Shown one piece after another: positions 24,701 through 35,638 of a stretch of DNA of 64,000 bases. The translations under genes and the position numbers were made by a program. Source of the DNA: Vermamoeba vermiformis (Eukaryota; Tubulinea; Echinamoebida); NCBI GenBank assembly GCA_045837725.1, contig JBEWZL010000138.1:1-64000 (forward strand). The letters run 5' to 3'. A model generated the notes under the pieces. That model saw only the letters and a program-made list of their open reading frames with translations, made no database searches and was not told where the DNA came from. Each line of letters begins with the position of its first letter. Positions within the stretch are counted from its first letter, which is position 1.

Positions 24701-26075
24701 TCGTCGGAAAATTCATTGCCAAATTGATCTTTGACAACACGCTGCGAAAGAAAGCGATTTTTATTCCCGTTCATTTCACCAAGTTCTTTTATTCAATCAT
24801 TCTTGGCCGAAAAGACGAGAATAACGTACGTATATGATGCCTAAAAATTAATGAAATATTGAAATTTTTGGTGCAGATCTCGCTGGAGGACATGAAGGCC
24901 GTGGACGAAGATGAATACCGAAGTTTAGTCAGTTTTCTTAACAACGACGTCTCTGACCTCGAAATGACATTCACAATGAGCATTGATCAATTTGAACAAA
25001 AGAAAGAAATCGAATTAGTGCCTGGAGGCAAAGACAAGCCCGTCAATAACTTCGTAAGTTCGGATCCAAAAAAAAAAATTCCAAAAATAATTATTTTTTT
25101 AATTTAAATTTATTTTAGAACAAACAACAATTCGTCGAGTTGAGATGCCAATGGAAGTTATACAAAATGATCGAAAAACAAGTCCAAGCATTCTTGAAAG
25201 GATTTTACGCCATAGTCCCGAAAGAAATGATCTTTGTGTACAACGAAGAAGAGCTGGAGCAGCTGTTGTGCGGCAGACCCGACATTAGCATTCAAGAACT
25301 GCGCGAGTCAGCGCAATACAAGGGCGGCTGGAATAAAGACGACGAACAGATCAAATGGCTTTGGGCGTTTTTGGGTAAGTAGCAAAACTTTTCCGATTGA
25401 ATTTTATGGCCACTTGTAAATTGGCGTGGATCCTTCGTTCACTGAAAATCAATATTGGACGGGCGTTTCATAATGCTTGCCTGCAAATTGATACTTTAAA
25501 ATGTATTTCGAGGATCCGTTTGTCTTGTCGCAAATTGACTAAATAAGGAAATGTCAATATCATATCTTGGGATCAATTAAAAATTTATGCAAAAATCCTT
25601 ATTTTAAGAACCATATATTATACATGGTCTAATTAATCATATTTGCAGAATCGCTATCGAAGGAAGATAAAGTTAATTTCGTCAAGTTCGTGTTTGGCTT
25701 CGAAAAGACACCGCTCGATGGGTTCAAGTAAGTTTTTTGTTCGATAACGCATTGCATTTTCATGAACGATTGTTTCTGTGAACGGATAATTGACATGACA
25801 TGTACGTTAATCGAACTTAACAATGAATTTAATTTTTAGATCGTTGAATCCAGCCTTTTCTATTATCAAGACTGAAGGTCAAGATTCGTTGCCCAAGTCA
25901 AGCACATGGTACGTAGATTTCTTATTATTATTATAATAATTAATTTTGTATTAATTTTCTTGCTTTGATTAGCTTCAATCAATTCAAATTGCCGTTGTAC
26001 AGCTCACCTAAGATGTTGCAAGAAAAAATAACCAAAGCCATTCGCGAAGCAAATGAAGGTTTTGGATTTGCATAA
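18759..26075 (+). CDS. Membrane-anchored filamin-repeat HECT E3 ubiquitin ligase
   Basis: About 25 exons, roughly 1,700 residues. The N terminus MSIILIVCIVGLIAGLLF is a signal-anchor helix followed by KRRF. Next come about nine or ten filamin/ABP280-type immunoglobulin repeats, recognisable by D-x-x-x-N-G-x-Y and I-x-G-S-P-F endings (INGSPFVCKA, IKGSPFNIRILPG, IHGSPFTVTSEPG, LRGSPFEISVSP). The C-terminal HECT domain has FVGEPGVDAGGVSKEW, MFEFVGKFIAKLIFDNTLR and SSTCFNQFKLPLYSS. The catalytic Cys codon is split by an intron at about 25,910-25,972. Domain order resembles AREL1 (filamin repeat plus HECT) but with many more repeats. The frame changes by one base at an A5 run (22688-22692) inside one repeat; both halves match the repeat consensus. 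E2-dependent ubiquitin transfer is by family, and the membrane location is inferred from the N-terminal helix. Confidence 0.88.
24626..24637. repeat. Intronic palindrome copy, exact
   Basis: Exact TGACACGTGTCA in an intron of the filamin-HECT gene. The same intron also holds the shorter words TGACAC and TGACGCGTG a few tens of bases upstream, so the intron carries several related words. Confidence 0.85.
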
Positions 26076-26287
26076 AGATCCGGATGTCAAATGTAAATAA
26101 AACAATTTGGGTCATAGCTTGGAAAGTTCTTAGGACTAATCAGGACAGGTAAGTTATATTCAAATGTCCGAAAAATATTCCTAACTAACCTCACGACGGA
26201 GAAGATCAAATGGATGCAGAAAACCTTAAAATGTCAACAAAAAATAATTTAATAACATTCAATATTCATTGAGATTGGCCACAAAAA

Positions 26288-26469
26288 TTTTTTTTTTTTT
26301 TTTTTTTTTTTTTCCCTGTGTTTCCCTCCCCACAAACCATACGGTTGCCCCATATATAAATTTTTTTTTTTTTTTTCCTCTTAATTATCAAAAAATATTT
26401 TTTTCCCCCCCCCCCCCCCTTTTCCCCAAATTTTTTTCCCCTTTATTCCCCCCCCCCCCCCCCCCCCCC
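26288..26469. repeat. Homopolymer-filled, G-depleted low-complexity block
   Basis: Runs of T26 (26288-26313), T16 (26361-26376), C15 (26405-26419) and C22 (26448-26469) surround short patches of ordinary sequence, and G is almost absent. Between the T runs, the translation CVSLPTNHTVAPYIN resembles the FAS1 motif VFAPTNDA seen intact in the second domain downstream. The block therefore overlies the 5' half of a fasciclin gene and looks like failed base calling or assembly rather than natural DNA. Confidence 0.7.
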
Positions 26470-27304
26470 AATTCAGTCTTATTATATCACGTAAGAACAT
26501 TCTAAAATATTAGTACGCACTTATATATTAATATAATGCTATTTATAGGTGATTCAGGGCCAAGCACTGAGTTATTTCCAACTCACGACGCAGATTCAAA
26601 ATCATACTTTGACCACGGCTGCAGGCAGCACTATTACTATTAACGCACGAAGCCCCTTGCAAAGTCTCAACCCATTAGTCCTATCCGTCAACAACGCACG
26701 TGTCATCAAAGCCAACATTCAAGCTTCGAACGGATTCATCTACTCGTTAGATCGAGTCTTGTTAACGGACCTGTGGGAACTGACTAGCCCTTATCCGAAC
26801 ATATATGGCTTAATCTCGAACAATCCTAACTTGTCCACACTCGCCTACGCTTTATCTGCGACTGGATTGGACAAAGTTTTGACGCAATTTACCGGCACTG
26901 AATTCACGGTGTTTGCACCCACTAATGACGCGTTTAATGACCCTAATGTGGCTTGGTTATTTAATATTAACTATCGCGATGCTTTGAAGAACGTCTTGTT
27001 ATATCACGTTCTTGGGTAAGTTAAACACATTTTTCTACGAAAAAAGTTAAAGCTCGATCTACATTAGGAATATTGAGTTAAGGTACTAATTAACTATTAT
27101 AGTCAACCTGTATACTCTACTGACCTCTACGATGGCTTACAAGCGCCTACTTTGTTCAACAGCGAACCTGTCACGGTCACCAAGACAAATCTGATCGGCA
27201 CCACGACGAACATCAACGACGCTGCAGTGTTGTCGGTGGATGCGACAGCTTTCAATGGAGTGTTGCATGTGATCGATCGAGTGTTGTTGCCTTATTCGCT
27301 CTAA
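26470..27304 (+). CDS. Fasciclin (FAS1) two-domain secreted protein, 5' part unreadable
   Basis: Three readable exons. The first readable residues, NSVLLYHV, are the conserved end of a FAS1 H2 motif, spliced to IQGQALSYFQLTTQ and the rest of domain 1 (ASNGFIYSLDRVLL). Domain 2 is complete: LSTLAYALSATGLDKVL, FTVFAPTNDAFNDPN (H1), DALKNVLLYHVLGQ (H2), and FNGVLHVIDRVLLPYSL before TAA. FAS1 domains are extracellular adhesion modules. The signal peptide and the first half of domain 1 should lie upstream, where the sequence is a homopolymer block. I call the gene damaged by the sequence, not by evolution. It ends only about 315 bp from the convergent beta-helix gene. Confidence 0.8.
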
Positions 27305-27619
27305 GGTGCAAGTTAAGTCAACGAAACTCTAAATGCAACTAACTGTACTCGCTCTTTAATAGAACAACTAGCTGTAAAGAACTTTTTATTAAACGAATCG
27401 AAATAGAGCATCAATGTCGAGTTTTCAAACCAAAATTTACTCGTCGTGGGTGACCGAACGTCTCATAAAAGTTAATTTGTGTAGAAAATTGAAAATTGGC
27501 TTTTTGCATCCAATTTCAGCATCATTCTCAGTCCGAGACGAATTTTGATCTACCGTAGAAATTCAAAAAGTCCTAATTATTAATTTACTACATACAACAC
27601 ATACTGGGGTTAACTAAAA
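27305..27619. other. Convergent 3' spacer
   Basis: AT-rich sequence between the FAS1 and beta-helix-like genes. I see no coding frame or repeat. Confidence 0.5.
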
Positions 27620-29287
27620 TTACAATTGATCGAAGTTGGGCACTTGAGTATAATTTCTGCGCTTAATGAATCGTCTGTATAATAACGCCCCGCCTAGTAT
27701 CAATCCGAGGCCTATCATTATACTTTCAATAACGATAATGACTGTTTTAGTATCATTTTCTGGATCTTGCTCCGCGTGAGGCGGAATATCTTCTGCAACG
27801 GGATTGGTCACTGGCTGGTTCACTGAAAGAGGTACAGCGCCTATTGGTTCGTTTATTGAATGAGGTGCATGCGGCACTGGTGGATTTCTTTGCCAAAGTA
27901 CGGTCAGATCCGACTTGGTGTTCATGAACCGAGAGTACCCTACGGCAGCAGTGACGTTCATGAATCCAAATGAACCGGAGATTTCGCCTTGAGTGGCTGT
28001 AATTACAGTGTAATTCAACTCGTTGATATTCCAGTCCGGCATATAGAACGAAATTTCGAGCGATGAGTCACCGCAGAGAATTGAATTCGCTTGAATGGAT
28101 TCAAATTGCTGTAAATAGATCGAAGCTGATTGGTCCAATGTTAACGAGCCCTTAATATTCAACTTGAGATGGAACAAACTTTGATCTTCCAAAGAATAGC
28201 GACTTTGGATCCGACCAAAATTTTTCACGGCGACATCTCCGAGGACCGATCCTTCGCCTCCTATTGATCCGCCATATGAAATTTCAATTGGACTGTCAGC
28301 GTCAATGACCGAACTGTTGCGCAAGTTGATGTTTGATTTGACACTTAAAGTGACACCTGTCAACTTGATCGTTGAATTGACCAAATTAAATTGTGAAGCA
28401 ATTGTGTAAGCTGATCTCGCATGTGATGCTATATTCCACTGCGAGCTATATAATGATGTCGATGAACCAGGGGCTAATGGGCAAGCTGGGGTTACGTTGA
28501 CCGTTGAATTGACCACGGAGGACGGTGTCACATCCGGAACGCTGCATCCGCCTTGAATTGTCAATGTAGAGCCTTCTATTGACATAATATCAAATATATC
28601 GGCATGATTTTGAAGCGTTAATTGTGCGTAAAAGAGCATCAATGAAGATTGAATTGTAATGGATCCGATCTTCGCCGTGGCCGACACAAATTGCACCGCT
28701 GTTACGTGCATATTATCTACTGCTACATCAATATTCTTAAATTGGCAAAAAACTAGCGAATTGTTCTGATTGGTCAAATCTATTTTGACAGAATCTTGTT
28801 AGCGGCTCTGGATCGAGCTTAAAAATAAATATTAACTTACTTTTAACTCTTAACAAGCCTCCATCGAATTCAATTCCTCCTCCTATACCAAGAACTTGAT
28901 CGAAGGTAGCGGATGTGGCCCCAGGCATTTGAAATGTCAAAGCGGAACCGGATGTGATAACGGTTTGAGCAATGCAATTAGTGTCGCATGTTATTATGAC
29001 ATTATTTTTGCCAATGGTTATTATTACATCGTCATTAGAGCCTATTGAAAATTACTATTAATTTGCGCTGTATTTATTTTTACGACAAACTTTCAGAACT
29101 AGATCCGCTTACTTGGTACTTTTCCTCCGATCCATATACTACTATTATTCCACGAATATATACAATTTTGCCAGCTCGTACAATTGGAAAGTACGGATGC
29201 GTTGAATTGGATCTGTTCTGCGCTGCTCGAATGAATTGCTGCATAGATCAAAGATAATAACAAAGCAGTGTATAATGAACTTGCCAT
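27620..29287 (-). CDS. Type I membrane protein with G8/beta-helix-like ectodomain
   Basis: Three exons, about 510 residues. The signal peptide (MASSLYTALLLSLIYAAIHS) is followed by a segment with W-x-N...W-x-G-G-x-x-P...D-D-V (SSIWIGGKVPS, then SNDDVIIT), typical of the start of G8 or beta-helix surface modules. The long last exon has repetitive short beta-strand spacing (SVKSNINLRNSSVI, IKGSLTLDQSASIYL) suggesting a right-handed beta-helix, many N-glycosylation sites and a Pro-rich stalk. A transmembrane helix (VIIVIESIMIGLGLILGGAL) is followed by a basic stop-transfer (RRFIKRRN) and a short cytosolic tail. Function unknown; probably a cell-surface recognition or adhesion protein. Confidence 0.72.
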
Positions 29288-29577
29288 ATTAAACCGATTA
29301 TAATACACTTGTTGTTGTTACATCCATAAAAAATCTAAAATTACCGACGTTTAATCAAAAATTGCAATAAAATAGCGATAATTCAATATAATAATATTTA
29401 CACGTATTAATCCTTGAGCCAAACTTGGGCGCTAGCAGGATCGCGAAATCTTTAAATGTGCTTGCTGGCACTAAACTTAAATTAATCTGAAAGCGAGATC
29501 GGGAAAATTTTCTGCTGTTTCAGTGAACACTAAACTTTACTTGGAATTATAATACACCTTGCTCTAGGAAGAGACAC

Positions 29578-32500
29578 CTATTTGTTGTTATTAACGGAAC
29601 TGTTGTTTCCCAAAAATTTGTTGCTGAGTTTTTTGAACAAACTAGGCGAGCCTATAGAGATCTTATTAGTACTCTAATTATATGATTTATATCATATACA
29701 ATCATTACAACTTACTCTTTTCCTTGCCATCCTTTTCCTTATCTTTTTCTTCCTTCTCTTTTTCCTTTTCTTTCTCTTTGCTCACGGGACTTGTCGGAGC
29801 TCCAAAAGTGTGTGTCATTCGATCACCAGCTTGACCTTCTTCCTTTGAAGCCTTCTTGATGTCCTTAATATTATTAAACGACTTGTGCTTGACGACCTTG
29901 TCACTGCTGCCGTTGAGGCCAGTGAGTTTGGGCGAGTTCGGTGAAGTTGATAGCCGCGGCGAGCTCGTGTTCAACGACGATGTGTCGCCTGTAGCCTTGC
30001 TGTAGCACGGGTCACAAACACGCACCTTCTTGTTCTCGTTGATGTGCTTCAACAGCAACTTGTTGCCTGAACAGTTCTTGCACACGACTTCACCGCACTT
30101 ACGGCAATGGTGCTAATTAGAGGTATTAATAAGATTGTAGTGCAGGACGCTAAGATAGGTAAGTAGTATATATAGCAATACTTACCCTTCGGAACAAAGG
30201 CGTCCACTTTTTGTGACAGAGCGGGCAATCGGGTGCCTCGGAGTCAGGTTTCCAATAAGCGGCTGAGCATTAAATTATTAATAACAAGGTCAATAGCGCT
30301 ATTAATAGATTAGTCTTACCGTTCTTTTGATCATTTTCATCGCTTTCCTCGTCGTCAACCGCGCCAGGCTTCACACTATCACCTACAAACAGACCGTTAG
30401 GCACGTGCCAAAAAATTATTATGCTTAATGATGGTTGGAGAGAAAACTGATTTTTGTGTATATGCACTTACGAGAAATAGTGTTTGACACGTTCAAAGCA
30501 ATGCTCTTTCTGGCCTTTGAATCTTCGAGTTTTTTGTCCAACAGATCTAGCACGCTCTTGAACATTTCAAGCCATTTGCTATTAGATTATGAGTAAATAT
30601 GCGTTGTTTGTCGGTTAGAATTCGAACATACTTTTTTTCTTGCGGTGTGGAAGCAAACACGATGAACGACTTTTTGGCAGTTGCCAAGCCGAATCTGTTC
30701 TTTTGATCTGCAAGACAATTAGTATCCTATATATAGCCGGCGCCTATTATCTATCCATACCGTCTTTATCGGGCAAATCCTCCGCCTTGGCACCTTCCAA
30801 TTCCAAAAAGCCACGTGCTTCGTACTTGCCGTCTCCTTGTTCCTACGCTTAAAAGTTAGTTCCGCGAATATAAAATGTTGATTTTGACACGTCTGACACG
30901 TACTTTAGTGTATAACAATGCGTCTGTGAACAAAAAGAAGTATCGCTCTTGATTGTCTTTACGACAAACTTTTGTCAGCTTGCCCTCGTGCACAAATTGT
31001 CGACCTAGTTCTACGAGACCAGCAGGCTATATGAAAATATTATTAGAGATTTTAAGGCTAAAATCGTGGTTTTTTTGATTGAACGTACGACTGTGGATCC
31101 GGTCGGGATTTTGATTGCTTTCTGAATGGTCAAAATTTTCTCCAAGTTTTGTCGTTCTTTTACAATGCCGTTGATGTGATTGGCTACTTGTTGCACTTGA
31201 AGCAGCGCCTTATTTAGCTCCTGCAAGAAAAATAATGAGCACAAAAGTGACATCTTGACACGTGTCAAACATTAATTAGTTTGGCAAAACTCAAAACTTC
31301 GCATTGTTAAATAATCAATTCTCGTGTACAATAATATATAAAAGTAGTATATATAACTTACAGTATAATCTGAGTATTCGACATTTGTGTATTTCAAAAC
31401 TTCTCGCAGCAGCAATTCATAACGAGGAATTCTGCGTACAATTAATATAAAATACAAATAATAATCTAATTTTGGCTAAATTACCTTTGAATAGGCATAA
31501 TTAATAGCGATTGAATGGTTTGGCCTTGATCGTATTTCGCATCTACCGAAGCAGAGCATTTCTAAAAATAAATAAGTTAGTACGATATAACGATAGCATT
31601 ATTTAAAATAGGACTTAGTTACCTTTAAAAACGCGACCATCTTCGAGTCATTTAATTTCTCGTTGATTGTAGTGATGTGCGTCTGGTAATTTGTAACGTA
31701 CTCTGAATAAACTTTCAAAAACGGAGACTAGACGAGAAAATATTAGTAATTAATGCTTATAAATAGGTAATATTTCAATTACAAGTCAAAGTTAAATTAG
31801 CGTTCCTTATTCAGCGAATGAATTGCGCTTTTTAATTAAATATGGAATTTTCGTCCCAACTTGCAGTATTAAGCTTACTAATTGCGTAAATATATCTCCT
31901 AATCGTTGTTGATTCTTAGGCAAGCCCTTCCATTGCGCCATTCGCTTTTCAAGCGCAACTAAAATTAGCTTGTTGACGCGCTGGATCTCTTCGAAGGATT
32001 TGAATAGCGCAATGATTTGTGCGTTCTTGATCATATTGTTTTCTCGAATAGGGATCATATAGTACTATAATTAAGATACGACAGTAAGCAACAAATATCG
32101 GCAATACATCTGACACCGTCTTCAAAATTGTAAAATCGGGCCGATAATTTCAAAAATAATAGTACTTGTAATATTATGAATAAAGACATACGCAATGCAA
32201 ATTTTATAAACGATTCAAATTGATTCCAGAGGCAGATTTGCTCGCGAGTAAAATATCTAACGGACATACCGATATAGCTTGCTCTAAATATTTAAAATAA
32301 GCTCGCTCTGTGTCTAATAGCTCTTGTATAACTTGTTTGCGTAATCGTTCCAGCGCTAATTACGGTAACAGAAAAAAGTCAGATCGTGCTTGAAGTGGAA
32401 TACATAATCGAAATTATGCTTGTAAATAATTAATTAGGTGTATAATGAATTAATTATATGTAAATGGGTCGTTTGGGAAATAAACCAAGCAAAAATAATC

Positions 32501-32816
32501 GGCATGATTAAAATAATTCTCTTACTCTGCAATTTGATTAGATTGCCCATAGCCAATGATCTCCGCGCATATTTTTGAATAGTAATTATTGGTGAAGACG
32601 ACGAATTATTGTTTGCTTGCGGTGGTGGACCGGATCCTTTTTTAAAGCCCGCTGATGGGGCGACTTTAGGTTGTCCATTAGGCATGCCAGGTGAGCCTTT
32701 CGGGTTAGGCAATGCCCTCCCTGGTGTAGGAGAGGTTTGTGGCTTGCTCTATCATACAAAATTAACGTGAATTCAATTGCAGATTTGATAACGGCTTTCT
32801 CTCTTTTTCTTACCAT
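29578..32816 (-). CDS. FGD-type RhoGEF: IQ motif, DH, PH and FYVE domains
   Basis: About 15 exons, roughly 750-800 residues. Exon 1 carries only the initiator ATG (32814-32816) before a GTAAG donor; the frame resumes with SKPQTSPTPGRALPNP. An IQ-like segment (IITIQKYARRSLAMGNLIKL) precedes the DH domain, whose start is ERLRKQVIQELLDTERAYFK and whose hallmark is MPIQRIPRYELLLREVLKYT. A PH domain follows (FVHEGKLTKV, RYFFLFTDALLY, KSFIVFASTPQEK), then a FYVE zinc finger with YWKPDSE (WxxD), RRHHCRKCG (the PI3P-binding RRHHCR signature) and CDPCY. The C-terminal tail is basic and Lys/Glu-rich, and the last exon (29578-29653) ends in NNNK and TAG. By family it activates Cdc42/Rac-type GTPases at phosphoinositide membranes. 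The calmodulin-binding IQ segment is an inference. Confidence 0.88.
31256..31267. repeat. Intronic palindrome copy, exact
   Basis: Exact TGACACGTGTCA in an intron of the RhoGEF gene. Related words (TGACACGTCTGACACG) sit in another intron of the same gene near 30,886. Confidence 0.85.
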
Positions 32817-33735
32817 TGATTATTTGCTAAACAAATATATTATTATCAAGTCAACAACCTCTTATGGTTTAATTTTAATAAAAAATGAAATGAGTCAATT
32901 TTCGGTTCAAGTTTTTATGTTTTGACATCTGGCTTGACATCCACAACACGCGGCAAGATATGGACTGTGTTATTAATGCAACACTGATAATAATATTATT
33001 GCCAATACTGCACATTTTCATTTCCTTGTTATTGATCGGCCGAAAAGAAGAGCAAAGATCCATTCAATACTAGTCACACACTTAATCAATGAATCTAATT
33101 ATGTCTCGGGCCCTCTTAATTATAAATAATATTTTGACATTATTTAATCAGCAGTGTCTGGATCTTCGAAGATTTTCAACACAAATCTAACTAATTTTTT
33201 GGCATTCAATTAATTTACTAGCCTCGATAATTTTCACATAGTATTATAATTTATGAACAGCATACCCCAAATAATTTACTTCTGAGCGAAAGTAAAATGT
33301 AAATTACCGTGAAATCTCTGAAACGAAACCTTATTTTGTACCGCACAACGAAACAACACTAATTTTTATATAAATTGTATATAACACCATATCTAACGTA
33401 ATCAGATCTTTAGTAAGTTAGAAAACTCGATTAACGTGTAATTTCAACGAAGATCTCACAAAATTTCCAGTGAAACCGATTGAAATTAATGGCCTCCACA
33501 CTCGCACAAATCTAGATTAAACAATTTTAATATTTAACCAACGATATAACACTGCAAGTAAGTACCGTTTATTTATTTTTTAGTTTATTAGAAACTTGGG
33601 AAATTGGACCAAAGGGATTATTAGTAATACCCGATTATATGAGTTATACAATATGCATATTCTTAAGAATATTCCCAAATGGAGCTCTTTAATGAAACGT
33701 AACAATTTAACAATGCATTTTATTAGATTCGCGAA
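32817..33735. promoter_or_regulatory. Divergent intergenic region (RhoGEF / kinase)
   Basis: AT-rich flank between two divergent genes. Near 33560 a GTAAGTACC donor, with an acceptor just before the kinase ATG, suggests a 5' leader intron for the kinase gene. A 37-codon membrane-peptide ORF lies inside (32960-33073). I see nothing else. Confidence 0.4.
32960..33073 (+). CDS. Candidate 37-residue single-pass membrane micropeptide
   Basis: ATG to TAG frame: MDCVINATLIIILLPILHIF followed by a few more hydrophobic residues and a basic/acidic tail (GRKEEQRSIQY). The layout is a short N terminus, one strongly hydrophobic helix and a charged C terminus, as in small membrane-complex subunits such as OST4, but no family match is claimed. 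It is intronless and lies in the divergent gap. Chance AT-rich coding is possible. Confidence 0.28.
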   Translation: MDCVINATLIIILLPILHIFISLLLIGRKEEQRSIQY

Positions 33736-35472
33736 ATGGCGGAACCACAATTCACCTTCGATATTAACGCCGATCATGGCGATATATCAAAGCGCTATAC
33801 GTTTGGATTTTGGGTCGGTTCTGGCAAGTTCTCCGTGGTCATGGCCGGTCGCGATAAGATCACGAAAGAAGATGTGGCGATTAAATGCGTTCTGAAAGAC
33901 CCCGAGGATAAAAACCAACGATTCACTGTTATGCGCGAAGTACAAATTATGCGGAAGATATGCAAGCACCCGAATATTGTCAAGTTTTATCACTTTAGCG
34001 AATCCGATCGTTATTATTTTATGGTCATGGAACTGATTAGAGGCGAAGAAATGTTCGAGTGCGTAAGAAGGGTAAGATGATAATAATAACTAGCCCTACC
34101 ACTGAATTATTGCTAAAAATTTTTGCGGGCCTTCCGATCTGGTCAGAAATTCAACCGCCATTTTTTTATCAAATAATTAAATTACAATATAATAACAATT
34201 AAAATTAGATTTTTTCAGCTAAGCGATGCTTGATACTGAAATTTTTTTCCGTTACTTTTTTTTTCCGTTGGGATCCGGTTGCTAAAGACTGGAGTACCTA
34301 CAAAGCTGATACAGGCGGCATAGTTATATACTCACTAATACTAACCTATTTATCAGCGCGAAGAGGAACAACGGTTTTATACGGAAGAACAAGCGCGAAC
34401 AATTTTGAAGCAGATTGGGTCAGCCGTTTATTACCTTCACTCACACGGCGTTGTACATAGGTATGCTAACATAGACATTATATTATAATTACAGCTAGTC
34501 CCAGCATTTACGAAAGATACGCAATATTTCCATTTTAAGAACTGGATGTCGGGTCGTTTTGGCGCCAACTAACTTATTTCATTTAATAGGGATCTGAAAC
34601 TCGAAAATTTAATGTGGTCGCAGCCTAATGAATCAGGGGTTGTAAAGGTAAGCTTAAATAGACTTTTAATGAACGATTGTTGTACGAGAAAGGATCACAT
34701 CCGAGTATAAAATTAAACTAATCATGAACCGTTTAGATTATTGACTTTGGATTGGCAAGGTTTGCAGCAGGAGATGAAGATGCATTGAATAGTCCTTGTG
34801 GTACTCCTGGATACACCGCGCCCGAATTAGCGGTTAGGATCTTGAACCATCGCAGTTCAAAAATTTTGAATTATACTCGCAGCGTAGATATGTGGTAAGT
34901 AGCCTATTATAGCAACAATATCTTGAAGATTTGATTTAAATGAGAATAATTCAGAATCTAATTGGTTATTTTCCTATTTAGGAGTCTTGGCATTATCGCG
35001 TACACTTTGTTATGTGGATACCCGCCATTCTCATCAGAAGACGATGAAGAACTATTAGAAATGTCTGCTGAGGGTCTATATAGTTTTCCTTCACCATACT
35101 GGTACGTTCAAACACGGATGTTTGTTTGCTTTTACCTGCGGATCTAATGCGAGCTTATTAGGGATGGAATATCAAAAGACGCTAAAAATCTCGTATCAAG
35201 GCTACTTACAAAAGATCCGTCCAAGAGAATTACATCGAAGATGTTCTTAGCGGATCCATGGATATCAAATACGCCTCAAGCGTCGCTACTGAACAAACTG
35301 TATAATATTACGCTAGGATATGCATTAGGGATCTTCGAATAAGCCACCAACAACGCCAGATGAGATGTCCTTGGAAGAATCGTTTTCAGAAAAAATGGAT
35401 TTGAGTTCCAGTTCAAACTCAATTACTGACTCCAAGAATTCAACTCCGACTGAAACTAAAGTCGTTAGTTAA
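33736..35472 (+). CDS. CAMK-type Ser/Thr protein kinase
   Basis: About seven exons, 400-430 residues. The kinase is complete: glycine loop GFWVGSGKFSVVMAG, VAIKC lysine, catalytic loop HGVVHRDLKLENLMW (the Arg codon is split by an intron at about 34,459), IIDFGLARF, CGTPGYTAPELA, SVDMWSLGIIAYTLLCG and LLTKDPSKRI. CDPK/CaMK-like kinases have this subdomain IX to XI. There are no EF hands. The C-terminal frame is unsettled: after DPWISNTPQ the frame runs to a stop at about 35342. A clearly coding-like Ser/Thr-rich tail (SSNKPPTTPDEMSLEESFS) lies in a frame one base off, reached by one fewer G at 35328-35330 or by a GC-AG intron. The CDS end given here uses that tail. It is likely cytosolic; substrates are unknown. 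Confidence 0.85.
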
Positions 35473-35638
35473 CATTAGTATACTTGTATAGATTGGCGGC
35501 ATTAGTAAGCCAATAGCCTGTATTAATTAGGATTATCGCCTTTGTACATAAATTGCCTATTATTCGATATATATTCATTTTAACCGTTTACTTCGCTATA
35601 CATATATTACAAAAATTACAATGCACCCATTTTCAGTT

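Noticed and set aside
26288-26469. Reading the homopolymer block as a natural proline/phenylalanine-rich exon
   Set aside because: The runs of T and C with almost no G, and the damaged FAS1 motif between them, fit failed base calling better than coding sequence.
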